A stretch of DNA of 55,741 nt. Origin: an uncultured Muribaculaceae bacterium (GTDB lineage: Bacteria > Bacteroidota > Bacteroidia > Bacteroidales > Muribaculaceae). Position numbers and translations under genes: made by a program. Each line of letters opens with the position of its first letter. Position 1 is the stretch's first letter. The stretch is from assembly GCA_910579845.1 (NCBI GenBank), contig CAJTWL010000013.1, forward strand, positions 1-55,741, read 5' to 3'. This document shows, one piece after another, positions 24,861-33,395 of the stretch. The notes beneath the pieces are model-generated. The model saw nothing but the letters and a program-made list of their open reading frames with translations, ran no database searches and had not been told where the DNA came from.

Positions 24861-25883
24861 ATGACAAGAAATCCGAAGGTACATAGCCTTGTCACTGATT
24901 TTCTGGAAGTTCTTTGTGTACCCTATACACAATCCTATACTTTATCAAGAGTCGAGAATATACCTTTCAAGACACTTTTCGGCGTTTCAAGACTGTTGCA
25001 GGAGTACGGTATAGAATCCGAGGGCTATTTATTAAAAGATAAAGATGAGATTGAAAAACTGACTCCTCCGTTTATTGCAAATACTGTTGACGGACTCACC
25101 ATTGTGACAGGATTGGATGATGGTAAAATCACTTATATGACGCAAGGTGTTGAGGAGGTAGTGCCGCTTGCTGATTTCAAGCAGGTTTGGGATGGAAATG
25201 TGTTGTTGTCATTTCCAAAGGCGGATGCCAAGGAACCCGGTTACGAGAGACATTCGAGAATTGAAATGCTGATGAAAGCAAAAAAATGGATTCTTTTAGG
25301 ATCAGTTTTTGTCTTGATGTTGTATCTGATTATCGTGAATGATATTTGGCGGCATTGGTCAACCGTTCTGATGATGTTTATAGACATGGCTGGTCTATAT
25401 ATCACCTATCTGTTGGTACAGAAGTCGCTTAGCATTCATAATCCTGTCGCGGATAAAGTATGCGGTGTCCTTGAGACAGGAGGCTGCGACAGTATATTGA
25501 AGACCGGAGCATCAAAATTATTCGGTCTTTTCGGATGGAGTGAGGTCGGTTTTGCCTATTTTTCAGTAAGTCTTGTCACTCTTTTGCTTTTGCCGGGAAT
25601 GTTGCCATGGCTTGCGTTATGTAATTTGTGTTGTCTTCCGTTCACTTTCTGGAGCATATGGTATCAAAGATTCAAGGCTCATAAATGGTGTACACTTTGT
25701 GTATGTGTCCAAATCTCGCTCTGGTTGCTTTTCTTTTGCTATTTGTTTGGAGGGTGGCTTAAAATGGCATGGCCGCTGTCATTTGAATTCTTTGCCCTCG
25801 GTTTAGCATATCTATCGGTTATGTTGGGACTCAATGCTCTGATGCCTTTGGTGGAGAAAGGAGAGGAAACTGCTGTAAAATAA
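24861..25883 (+). CDS. Vitamin K epoxide reductase (VKOR) family protein with C39-like N-terminal domain
   Basis: A 340-aa protein. Residues 1-125 resemble the C39 peptidase-like domain fused to VKORs in Bacteroidetes (FKTLFGVSRLLQEYGIESEG; PFIANTVDGLTIVTG), but the catalytic Cys/His of an active C39 peptidase is not evident. Residues 145-330 form the VKOR membrane domain, with loop cysteines in CGVLETGGC and the CxxC WCTLC near the fourth helix. Such proteins re-oxidise periplasmic disulfide carriers by way of quinones. Confidence 0.88.
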   Translation: MTRNPKVHSLVTDFLEVLCVPYTQSYTLSRVENIPFKTLFGVSRLLQEYGIESEGYLLKDKDEIEKLTPPFIANTVDGLTIVTGLDDGKITYMTQGVEEVVPLADFKQVWDGNVLLSFPKADAKEPGYERHSRIEMLMKAKKWILLGSVFVLMLYLIIVNDIWRHWSTVLMMFIDMAGLYITYLLVQKSLSIHNPVADKVCGVLETGGCDSILKTGASKLFGLFGWSEVGFAYFSVSLVTLLLLPGMLPWLALCNLCCLPFTFWSIWYQRFKAHKWCTLCVCVQISLWLLFFCYLFGGWLKMAWPLSFEFFALGLAYLSVMLGLNALMPLVEKGEETAVK

Positions 25884-25901
25884 GGAATAATAGGATAATA
25901 A

Positions 25902-26075
25902 ATGAGAATTATGAAAAACGATGTAGAGCGGATTACAAGACCGATGTTGACCGATGCAGTGAAACTGACAGCTCTCCAGCTTAACGGATTCAGTGTCGGC
26001 AAGCGTCACACCGTACTGACACCGGAACGCATAAGAATTCTGAAAGATAAGAGCTTATTTTTAAACAAGCTCTAA
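25902..26075 (+). CDS. Small peptide of unknown function (57 aa)
   Basis: An ORF 18 bp after the VKOR gene encodes MRIMKNDVERITRPMLTDAV and onwards, ending ILKDKSLFLNKL. It has no signal peptide and no Cys. The last seven codons lie within a family B repeat, which supplies the stop codon, so the original C-terminus may have been replaced. Context (VKOR, C39-like domain) makes a secreted-peptide precursor conceivable, but there is no double-Gly leader and this is only a guess. Confidence 0.5.
   Translation: MRIMKNDVERITRPMLTDAVKLTALQLNGFSVGKRHTVLTPERIRILKDKSLFLNKL
26051..26075. repeat. Family B half-element
   Basis: GAGCTTATTTTTAAACAAGC ending TCTAA: a short palindrome (GAGCTT/AAGCTC) around TTTTTAAAC that overlaps the end of the small peptide gene. 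Confidence 0.6.
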
Positions 26076-26215
26076 ATTTAAGAAAAATTAGGAGCAGTAA
26101 GGGTATCGGTTTTTGAACTTTGGAAGAAACGGCGCGTTATAAAATTGAGATAATCAAGCACAATGAGGTATTTACTTCCTGTGCGAATTACAGAAACTAT
26201 TAAAAACACATTATT

Positions 26216-26374
26216 ATGTCACACGAACATCATCACATGCATTGTCACAGGGTTCTTCATTTAAGTTTTGAAATCACAAAACTTCTGTTTAAAGGTGTAG
26301 CTGCCGTTGCGGCTGTATGCATTGCAAAGAACCTTTATAATGTTCATAAAAGTATTGAAGTTCATCGCAAATAA
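26216..26374 (+). CDS. Small His-rich membrane protein (52 aa)
   Basis: The ORF encodes MSHEHHHMHCHRVLHLSFEI, then a hydrophobic helix (LLFKGVAAVAAVCIA) and a short basic tail. The N-terminal His/Cys cluster could bind a metal. It sits directly before a strong terminator and is preceded by about 140 bp of non-coding sequence. It is too short to name. Confidence 0.6.
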   Translation: MSHEHHHMHCHRVLHLSFEITKLLFKGVAAVAAVCIAKNLYNVHKSIEVHRK

Positions 26375-26400
26375 GATGAATTAGAAACAGAACTGAAAAT

Positions 26401-26440
26401 AAGTCCGGTCACTTCATTGAAATGACTGGACTTTATTTTT
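26401..26440. terminator. Bidirectional-looking terminator between convergent genes
   Basis: The stem AAGTCCGGTCA (26401-26411) pairs with TGACTGGACTT (26423-26433), with one G-T pair, followed by TATTTTT on the plus strand and preceded by AAAAT. It lies between the small His-rich gene and the oppositely oriented regulator gene. Confidence 0.85.
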
Positions 26441-26453
26441 AAACAAACTCTTA
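26434..26453. repeat. Family B half-element at the regulator stop codon
   Basis: On the minus strand TAAGAGTTTGTTTAAAAATA starts at the stop codon of the leftward regulator gene. It is nearly identical to the copies at 18447 and 26051. Confidence 0.6.
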
Positions 26454-27410
26454 TGTGAGTTTTACTTCATTAAGGTCTACCAGATGATTGATTATGGCAA
26501 AGACTGTCAATCCGGCAGCTGTATGTATGTCGAGTTTTGAACAGATATTTCGTCTGTGGGTTGTGACAGTATTCACGGATATGCACAATTCATCGGCGAT
26601 TTCTTTGTTCACTTTTCCCAATGCTACTTCACGTATAATATCTTTCTCTCGCTCACTGAGAATAGACAGTCGGGATGATGTGTCTTCAGTTTTATGTTCT
26701 ATAGGCTTCTCGGATGTTTGCCTGCAGATAAGATTTTGTTCCAATTTTTCAACACAGGGTATGAATAGTTTGGTTTCCACTTCGAAATGAGACATCATAT
26801 CCCTTCCGCAGATAATTATGTCGAAAAGAGCATTGCTGAGACGCATGTTGTCTTTGTGGCTATAATGGCTTATAAAGATCTCTTTTAATTCATTTAGTTT
26901 TGTAACTGTATCGCTATGGCTATCAGAATATCTTGAAATGTTGAAATCCTGTTCGATATTTCCCAGAAGCAGTTTATTCACATAAGAGAATACTATATTG
27001 TTCTCAAACTCCATATGTCTGCGTACTTCTATAGCGTAGTCATCAAAAAACTGTATCAGTAAAGCGGATACTTCGTCTGAAGCGGGATCACTTATGGCTT
27101 CAATGAGGTTACGACGAATCTTAGGCAATTCTATGTCAAGAAAAGATGTGTGCGCTTTTTTCAGATAACCCATGAGAGTGGGTAAAGAGATTAAGGCACT
27201 GTCGAACCGATATCCACTCAGTAAATTACATACATTTATAAATGTATTGACATGTACATTATTGCGGTCACATACCTCGGCTACCGTAGCTTCGCCAAAA
27301 CCGAATGCTATGTCAAACCGGCTGAGAGCAGGCAACAGCATCGCGTTATCCCGTATAAGTTCTCTCATTTTATAGAATGGCGCATATCCCCTTTTATGGT
27401 CAGTTATCAT
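26451..27410 (-). CDS. Hemerythrin-like/RIC sensor fused to a LuxR-type DNA-binding domain
   Basis: A 319-aa protein in three parts. Residues about 13-65 resemble the ScdA/RIC N-terminal DUF542 domain, with FGFG where canonical RIC has CCGG. Residues about 75-240 form a four-helix hemerythrin-like domain with two H-x3-E pairs, RRHMEFENN and MSHFEVETK, and further His in KKAHTSF and SHYSH. Residues about 252-305 form a GerE/LuxR helix-turn-helix (LSEREKDIIREVALGKVNKE, ISVNTVTTHRRNICSKL). RIC proteins respond to NO and oxidative damage of iron centres, so this is probably a di-iron redox- or NO-sensing transcription factor (inference). Confidence 0.88.
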   Translation of the reverse strand: MITDHKRGYAPFYKMRELIRDNAMLLPALSRFDIAFGFGEATVAEVCDRNNVHVNTFINVCNLLSGYRFDSALISLPTLMGYLKKAHTSFLDIELPKIRRNLIEAISDPASDEVSALLIQFFDDYAIEVRRHMEFENNIVFSYVNKLLLGNIEQDFNISRYSDSHSDTVTKLNELKEIFISHYSHKDNMRLSNALFDIIICGRDMMSHFEVETKLFIPCVEKLEQNLICRQTSEKPIEHKTEDTSSRLSILSEREKDIIREVALGKVNKEIADELCISVNTVTTHRRNICSKLDIHTAAGLTVFAIINHLVDLNEVKLT

Positions 27411-27648
27411 GATGTCGTCTAAGGTTTGTTTCTATCAGCCCTGGCAATATTGCATATTTACTTATACTTTTTTATACATGCAAATTTAATTATAATATCA
27501 AAAGCAGTAAATACTCAAATATGGTGATTTTTAATGTTCATTCTTGTGATTGGCTCATTCAGGGTTGAAATATCATTATTTTGCAGTATTGCCATCAGAA
27601 TGCGTTGCTTTTAATTTTGCAGTGAAATTAAAAGACATCCCTATAAAT

Positions 27649-28095
27649 ATGAAACATCCAAAAATCCTTTCTGCCATAGCCGGAATGACAATGATAGTCT
27701 CCTCGGCTTATGCAGGTGAAACTGCTTTGAAAGTAACACTGTATGACGGCTCATCTGCGACTTATGTTTTATCTCAAAAGCCCGTAATCAGATTTTCAGG
27801 GTATAATCTACAGATACTTGTGTCTGATGCTTCTGCAGAATATTCGAGAAAAGATGTGAAAAATCTAACATTTCTCCCTGATGGGGAGTCTTCGGTCTCT
27901 GTGCCCGGCGGTGCTGATGAAAACATGTTAAGTTATATCTCGGATATAGTGAAGGCTCCCGGCAAATTTATTATTGTTTATGATATGACCGGAAGAATTG
28001 TGATTACAGGAGCTGAATCACTCTCCACAGAATCCCTGTCACCCGGTATATATATCGTTAAAGCGGATCGTCAGACATTAAAGATAATAAAATAA
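27649..28095 (+). CDS. Small exported protein with type IX-secretion-like C-terminal segment
   Basis: Starting at the ATG on 27649 the protein has 148 aa with a signal peptide (ILSAIAGMTMIVSSAYA). The C-terminal part (YDMTGRIVITGAESLSTESL...PGIYIVKADRQTLKIIK) has the pattern of a type A T9SS sorting domain. The N-terminal part (LKVTLYDGSSATYVLSQKP) resembles the start of the next protein. It is the first gene of the haem-uptake cluster. A TAATTTTG -7 box lies at 27612-27619. Confidence 0.78.
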   Translation: MKHPKILSAIAGMTMIVSSAYAGETALKVTLYDGSSATYVLSQKPVIRFSGYNLQILVSDASAEYSRKDVKNLTFLPDGESSVSVPGGADENMLSYISDIVKAPGKFIIVYDMTGRIVITGAESLSTESLSPGIYIVKADRQTLKIIK

Positions 28096-28132
28096 ATTCC
28101 AAGATAAAACAGGTTCTAAATAAAAAACAACT

Positions 28133-28729
28133 ATGATCAAGAATATTTTTGCCACAGCATTATTTATCGCTTCTTCTGTATTTGCATATGCGGAGACAGA
28201 AGTGCTTCGGATTACTTTTAACAACGGAAACAGCCAACTTATAAATATCGCAGATATCCGCGATATGACTTTTGAGGATGAGACACCACAGTCCATCGCG
28301 GCTCCTTTTGCCGGTGTGTGGAAAGGTACAGTCAAATTAACGGTAGGCGGTGCATACACTTATTCTGCCGAGATCTCAGTTACTGTCACTGCTAATCAAT
28401 CCGACGGGACAATATCGGTAAACTATCCTCAATATTATCTTTCCGGAACAATGATGGGAGACCTGACTCTCGGTGCGGTCACAATCGATTCTCTGCAATG
28501 GGATGAAGCCAAGGGCGGTTTCTACCGCAGTTACGGAGGACAAGGTATAAAACAGCATTTTTTAGCTGAGAAAGGCGGATCTGTAAGTATGGACAATGAT
28601 TATCCGCTGAATGATCCGAGCAGTATACTTGTGACCCGGAGTGAAGACGGAAAACTTAAGATAGAGAATCCTTTTAAACTTGGTGCGATGCCACTCCCGT
28701 TGTCTTCGGCTTTTGAAGGAACAAAATAG
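28133..28729 (+). CDS. Calycin-like exported protein of the haem-uptake operon
   Basis: A 198-aa protein with a signal peptide (MIKNIFATALFIASSVFAYA). Its opening (LRITFNNGNSQLINIADIRD) resembles the preceding protein, and the remainder (AGVWKGTVKLTVGGAYTYSA) looks like a beta-barrel lipocalin/calycin-type domain found beside HmuY genes in Bacteroidetes. Its ligand is unknown. The stop is one base before the HmuY start. Confidence 0.75.
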   Translation: MIKNIFATALFIASSVFAYAETEVLRITFNNGNSQLINIADIRDMTFEDETPQSIAAPFAGVWKGTVKLTVGGAYTYSAEISVTVTANQSDGTISVNYPQYYLSGTMMGDLTLGAVTIDSLQWDEAKGGFYRSYGGQGIKQHFLAEKGGSVSMDNDYPLNDPSSILVTRSEDGKLKIENPFKLGAMPLPLSSAFEGTK

Positions 28730-28730
28730 A

Positions 28731-29525
28731 ATGAATAATTACGTAAGCTGTTCGGTCATGGCGTGGGCGATTCTTTCGCTCTCGTCGTGCACCGGAATTT
28801 TATCCGGAATATATGATGACCCCGAGCAAGAAACAAGGATTACTCGTGCAGGTCAGCTATATCTGGATGCATCCGATTGGACACAATGGCATTATATAGA
28901 CTTTAAAGACCTTGTAGACAAAACGGAAGCGGATCCGGCATTCGATTCTTCATCATTATGGGAAACCTTTCCCATCCCCATGCCAGATAGAGGATCTGCG
29001 GTGGAGAATACAGAACCCGCAGGCACGCCTTCCGGTATCTATACCTACTGGTATGACGTATTCGGAGTCGGCATAGAGAAGCGCGAATTCAATTCGTTTT
29101 CTCCCACAGAGAAGCAGGCAGAACCTTCTAAATGGTCTATTGCCATACACAGGAATAACGTGCGTACCAATGGCGGTTCGGCATGGCGTTCGCCATACCG
29201 GTCATTTGATGAGATGCCATCCGGCACAGACTGGCTTGATAATGTCATCTTCAGTGAGGATGAGTGGAACCAGACCGATGTCTGGACGGTACAGGACCGT
29301 ATGCTTCTTGGATTGGCGGGAAATCAGGGTATTAAAATAAATAATCTCCTCGGTCAATGGCTTACAATGAAGATACCGCCTATGCCCCCTGTTTTTACAC
29401 ATGATAAATCTGTGTATGTTTTACGTCTTTCAGATGGGTCGTATGCCGCTCTTCAGCTTGCCGATTATGTGAATTCAGCAGGAACTAAATGCCATCTGAC
29501 CATTAATTACCGTTATCCGTTATGA
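28731..29525 (+). CDS. hmuY: HmuY-family haem-binding lipoprotein
   Basis: The start at 28731 (MNNYVSCSV) gives 264 aa. The N-terminal hydrophobic stretch ends in a lipobox (AILSLSSC). The HmuY-like core is seen in YLDASDWTQWHYIDF, WDIAIHR-type SKWSIAIHRNNVRTNGGSA and YVLRLSDGSYAALQLADYVN. HmuY proteins take haem from host carriers at the cell surface and hand it to the TonB receptor HmuR. The gene overlaps the receptor gene by 4 bp (ATGA). Confidence 0.9.
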   Translation: MNNYVSCSVMAWAILSLSSCTGILSGIYDDPEQETRITRAGQLYLDASDWTQWHYIDFKDLVDKTEADPAFDSSSLWETFPIPMPDRGSAVENTEPAGTPSGIYTYWYDVFGVGIEKREFNSFSPTEKQAEPSKWSIAIHRNNVRTNGGSAWRSPYRSFDEMPSGTDWLDNVIFSEDEWNQTDVWTVQDRMLLGLAGNQGIKINNLLGQWLTMKIPPMPPVFTHDKSVYVLRLSDGSYAALQLADYVNSAGTKCHLTINYRYPL

Positions 29526-31522
29526 TAAACAGGACTATAATTATAAGTGACTCTGAAAATATATTTAAACTATTTCTGAGTTTCTGTTGCCTGTTTTGTG
29601 CTTTGTCATCCTCATCACAGAATGAGATGGAGACAGATAGCCTGTATAACTTTCTCATGAATCTGGATGAGGTTGTTGTTACCGGAACAAGAGTTCCGAG
29701 ACTTCTGAAGGATACACCGATACAGACAAGGGTGATCTCGGCAAAGGAGATTGAGCGTTCTGATGCCACTGATATCCAGGATCTGCTTAGTCAGATAATG
29801 CCGGGAGTAGAGTTCTCATATGCAATGAATCAACAGACACATATGAATTTCGGAGGATTTGGCGGTCAAAGTGTCCTTTTTCTCATAGACGGCGAGCGAC
29901 TGGCTGGTGAGACAATGGATGATGTGGACTTTTCACGGATCGATATGAACAATGTCGAACGTATAGAGGTTGTTCGTGGAGCTTCGAGTGCTCTGTATGG
30001 AAGCAGTGCAGGGGGCGGTGTGATAAATATTATAACAAAGAGAGCTTCAAAAAAATGGAGAGCGGATCTCCAATTTAGAAATGGCAGACACGGCAATAGA
30101 AGATATATGGTCTGTCTTGACAATAAGTTCAGGAGATTCTCCAACTCATTATCCGCTACCGCATACCGTAATGACAGTTATGATGTGAAAAACGGACCGG
30201 AGCCGGTGGCACGCGTTATCTCCACTATATACGGTCACCGTATGATATCAGTCCGTGAAAAATTGATGTACACACCGGTAGAAAATCTGAAATTGTCTGG
30301 TAGGGTCGCATTTTATATGAAAGAGCTCCCCCGTGATATCGATATGCCTGAACGTTATCGTTCCTACAGCGGAGGATTGAAAGGGGAGTGGTTGATTTCC
30401 GGAGATGACAGGCTTGAGATCTCATATGCTTTTGATCAATATGACAAATCTCAATATCGCAGATCATCAGGAGCTGAATATCGGAATTACAGTAATGTGC
30501 AGAATAGTATCCGCGCGTTTTGGACACATAGCTTTTCAAGTGGAGATATATTGTCCGCGGGTGCCGATTATATGCGCGACTGGCTGTCAAACAGCAAACT
30601 GATAGATGAGAATAAAATACAGAATAATCTTGACGCCTTTCTGCAATATGACTGGCGGGTAAACGAACGTTGGGAAATTGTAGGCGCCGCCAGATATGAC
30701 TGGTTCTCCGAAGGCAGGTTATCGCGTGTCACCCCTAAAATATCGGCTTGCTATTCTCCAGTCAGAAGTCTGAGACTTCGCGTCGCATACGGTTTGGGAT
30801 TCCGTGCTCCGACACTCAAGGAGAAATATTATGAGTTTGATATGGCAGGTATCTGGATAGTGAAAGGGAATCCGGATCTTAAGCCGGAACAATGCAATAA
30901 TGTCGATCTATCTGCGGAGTATACACGTAGAAATTACAATTTTACAGCATCTGTAAGCTATAATAATGTCAGAAACCGTATAGCCACAGGTCTGCCTCAT
31001 GCAGAACCGTCCGAACCCAACCAACTCTATCTCGATTATATAAATCTTGACAGCTACGAATCAGTAGGCGCCGAGCTTTCCGCCCAGGCAGCCTGGAATT
31101 GCGGTATTTCGGCACGGCTCTCTTATGCATGGACCTATGAGAAGAATATACGTGACAAAGAGGGCAACACGTTCAACAGCCAATACATGCCTCCACGACC
31201 TTACTCCTTGACAGCAAATATAAACTGGAATAAATTTATATCCAAGAACTATTCACTTAATCTTGGTGTTAACGGTCGGGTTCTGTCCGGAGTCGTAAAC
31301 AGTGAGTATAAGGACTACTATGATATCTCGGCCGGGGTTACGGATGTCCGTTATCCTCCTTATACTCTCTGGAAATTCTCTGTCACGCAGACTTTCTTTG
31401 AAAGATTCAAGATATCGGCAACACTGGATAATCTATTTAACTATAGACCAAAATATTATTATATGAACACTCCGCTCACGGACGGAATATCATTTATCGT
31501 CAGTGTGGGCATTACAATATAG
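29522..31522 (+). CDS. hmuR: TonB-dependent haem receptor (HmuR-like)
   Basis: A 666-aa outer-membrane receptor with a TonB-box-like LDEVVVTGTR, a plug domain (DTPIQTRVISAKEIERSDAT through IEVVRGASSALYGSSAGGGV) and a beta barrel. GLGFRAPTLKEKYYEF is typical of haem/siderophore receptors. Coupling to hmuY supports haem as the substrate. Confidence 0.9.
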   Translation: MINRTIIISDSENIFKLFLSFCCLFCALSSSSQNEMETDSLYNFLMNLDEVVVTGTRVPRLLKDTPIQTRVISAKEIERSDATDIQDLLSQIMPGVEFSYAMNQQTHMNFGGFGGQSVLFLIDGERLAGETMDDVDFSRIDMNNVERIEVVRGASSALYGSSAGGGVINIITKRASKKWRADLQFRNGRHGNRRYMVCLDNKFRRFSNSLSATAYRNDSYDVKNGPEPVARVISTIYGHRMISVREKLMYTPVENLKLSGRVAFYMKELPRDIDMPERYRSYSGGLKGEWLISGDDRLEISYAFDQYDKSQYRRSSGAEYRNYSNVQNSIRAFWTHSFSSGDILSAGADYMRDWLSNSKLIDENKIQNNLDAFLQYDWRVNERWEIVGAARYDWFSEGRLSRVTPKISACYSPVRSLRLRVAYGLGFRAPTLKEKYYEFDMAGIWIVKGNPDLKPEQCNNVDLSAEYTRRNYNFTASVSYNNVRNRIATGLPHAEPSEPNQLYLDYINLDSYESVGAELSAQAAWNCGISARLSYAWTYEKNIRDKEGNTFNSQYMPPRPYSLTANINWNKFISKNYSLNLGVNGRVLSGVVNSEYKDYYDISAGVTDVRYPPYTLWKFSVTQTFFERFKISATLDNLFNYRPKYYYMNTPLTDGISFIVSVGITI

Positions 31523-31529
31523 ATAAATA

Positions 31530-32405
31530 ATGGAAACAATAACAACTACATCTACCCATCGATATCTGGGCAAAGCTCTCGCTTCATTCTTTCTTGTTCT
31601 TCTGACAATGCCTCTCGGGCATGCCGCAATGATATTGATGGAGCATAATATGAAGCCGGACACATTGCATATTTGTGCGTTTCTTTTGGGACTGCTTGGC
31701 TTTGTAATTACTATAATCGGAGTCTTTGTCAAGGGAGACCTGAGACAGACCCTTTACGGACTGTTCGGCGGGTTGCTTTTTTGGACAGGCTGGGTAGAAT
31801 TTCTGTTTCAATATTATGCGGACAGATTCGGGATGCAGCCGTTTGCCGATCCGGTCACCGGCAAGGTGACACAGCCGGAGTATCTTATTCTTCCGGCATC
31901 GTTCGGATTCCTGATAATGTTCTTTATGATTTATATCTTCTCTACAAGAACCGGATGCAGTTTTTTCAATTGGGTACAGCGTAAATTATTCGGCATGCGT
32001 CGTGATATTATTGTAGCGCGTCCGATGACTCGTCATGTCTCTATCGTTACTTTTATGGAACTGTGTGTCATGATGTGGACATCTTATATCGTATTGATGT
32101 TCTGTTATGATACCAATTTCCTTGGTGATACGCATCCGGTCACTCTTCTTCTCGGATTTGGATGCCTGATAGGAGCCACTGTCATGTTTATCCGTCAGAC
32201 GCGTATCTCTTCGTGGGGCGCGAATATAAGAATGTCGATTGCAACAGTTCTGGTTCTCTGGACTTTTGTCGAGATTCTCGGACATATAGGCATACTTAAA
32301 GAGATATGGCTCGAACCGATGTCTCATTTGCCTGAAATGATTATGTTACTTCTCCTTTTTGTGTCGCTGAGCGCCTATACTTTGTATAAATCCCTGAGTA
32401 AGTGA
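31530..32405 (+). CDS. Multi-pass membrane protein of the haem-uptake operon
   Basis: A 291-aa protein with about seven or eight hydrophobic helices (FFLVLLTMPLGHAAMILM, AFLLGLLGFVITIIGVFV, SFGFLIMFFMIYIFS and more) and several His. It starts 7 bp after the receptor gene, so it is almost surely co-transcribed. I do not recognise the family. A role in haem or iron handling is inferred from context only. Confidence 0.75.
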   Translation: METITTTSTHRYLGKALASFFLVLLTMPLGHAAMILMEHNMKPDTLHICAFLLGLLGFVITIIGVFVKGDLRQTLYGLFGGLLFWTGWVEFLFQYYADRFGMQPFADPVTGKVTQPEYLILPASFGFLIMFFMIYIFSTRTGCSFFNWVQRKLFGMRRDIIVARPMTRHVSIVTFMELCVMMWTSYIVLMFCYDTNFLGDTHPVTLLLGFGCLIGATVMFIRQTRISSWGANIRMSIATVLVLWTFVEILGHIGILKEIWLEPMSHLPEMIMLLLLFVSLSAYTLYKSLSK

Positions 32406-32434
32406 TAAGAATCTAATTAGATTGATAACACTGT

Positions 32435-32465
32435 TTTGCGCATTTGGCAAAATTTGTTAATTTCG
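32435..32465 (+). promoter_or_regulatory. Promoter of the SugE-like gene
   Basis: TTTG (32435-32438) and TAATTTCG (32458-32465, one mismatch to TAnnTTTG) are 19 bp apart. The chosen ATG is 60 bp downstream. Confidence 0.6.
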
Positions 32466-32524
32466 CACTGTCTTGGAAGGAGTCGCCGGGAATTCCTGCA
32501 GCCCTCAAAGAGACGTGTTACGTT

Positions 32525-32848
32525 ATGAGCTGGATTATTTTAATCCTTGCCGGATGTATGGAGGTAGGGTTTACCTATTGTCTTGGCAAAACAAAGTCCG
32601 CAACCGGTACCGGATTGACCTTGTGGTGGATCGGTTTTATTATTGCTTTAGGTCTGAGCATGTTTATGATGACAAAGGCTGCGGAAAAGTTACCTATAGG
32701 TACGGTTTATCCTGTGTGGACAGGTATAGGAGCGGTCGGAGCTGTTTTGGTGGGTATCTTTTTCTTCGGAGAACCCGCTACATTCTGGAGAATTTTTTTC
32801 ATTACAACATTGATTCTGTCAATAGTGGGTCTTAAAATTTGGGGATAA
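32525..32848 (+). CDS. Small multidrug resistance family transporter (SugE/Gdx-like)
   Basis: The start at 32525 (MSWIILILAGCMEVGF) gives 107 aa, the normal SMR length; the longer frame would add a hydrophilic N-terminus not seen in the family. It has four helices and the conserved Glu (E13). The KLPIGTVYPVWTGIGAVGAV segment matches the SugE/Gdx branch, whose members export guanidinium. No guanidine riboswitch was recognised upstream. It lies 7 bp before the NimA-like gene. Confidence 0.9.
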   Translation: MSWIILILAGCMEVGFTYCLGKTKSATGTGLTLWWIGFIIALGLSMFMMTKAAEKLPIGTVYPVWTGIGAVGAVLVGIFFFGEPATFWRIFFITTLILSIVGLKIWG

Positions 32849-32855
32849 TGGTGGG

Positions 32856-33338
32856 ATGATGGATAGACGAATGAGGAGGTTTAGACAGGAATTGCCGTTA
32901 GAGGAATCAGAAAAGATTCTTAGAAACGGTAGAGAATGCGTTATCGCTGTTGATGGAGACGACAATTATCCGTATGCTGTGCCGATTAACTATGTGTATG
33001 ACGGAGAGCATATATATCTTCATTCCGCCGTTCAAGGTCATAAGATAGATGCGTTGAAAAGAAATCCAAGAATGTCGTTGTGTGTCATTGACAAGGGCGA
33101 CATCGTACCGGAGAAATTCACTACTTATTTCAGAAGTGTCATTGTATTCGGACATGCTGTGTTCATTGATGATAAAGCTCGTAAGGCAAAGGCTTTATGG
33201 AAACTTTCGCGTAAGTATTGCGGAACTCTTGATGCCACCGGTGAGATAAATAAATTTATGAAAGCGGTAGCAGTTTTTGAAATTATTATTGATAAAATAA
33301 CCGGAAAGGAAGCTATAGAGCTTGTGAATATGAGGTGA
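32856..33338 (+). CDS. NimA-like pyridoxamine 5'-phosphate oxidase family flavoprotein
   Basis: A 160-aa split-barrel FMN-binding protein. RECVIAVDGDDNYPYAVPINYVYDGEHIYLHSA is the conserved N-terminal half, followed by HKIDALKRNPRMSLCVID. The family includes the Nim nitroimidazole-resistance proteins, but most members are not resistance genes. It is probably co-transcribed with the SMR exporter. Confidence 0.88.
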   Translation: MMDRRMRRFRQELPLEESEKILRNGRECVIAVDGDDNYPYAVPINYVYDGEHIYLHSAVQGHKIDALKRNPRMSLCVIDKGDIVPEKFTTYFRSVIVFGHAVFIDDKARKAKALWKLSRKYCGTLDATGEINKFMKAVAVFEIIIDKITGKEAIELVNMR

Positions 33339-33395
33339 TCTGTAAAAAGAATAATTCTGGTTGAAGGTGATTATCTAAGATTCATAATAACCGCT

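Noticed and set aside
32406..32524. Guanidine riboswitch upstream of the SugE-like gene
   Set aside because: I could not find the conserved ykkC core or paired ACGR hairpin loops; only scattered ACG triplets are present.
32856..33338. Nitroimidazole resistance gene (nim)
   Set aside because: Only the general split-barrel flavoprotein fold is supported; the family is large and mostly unrelated to resistance.
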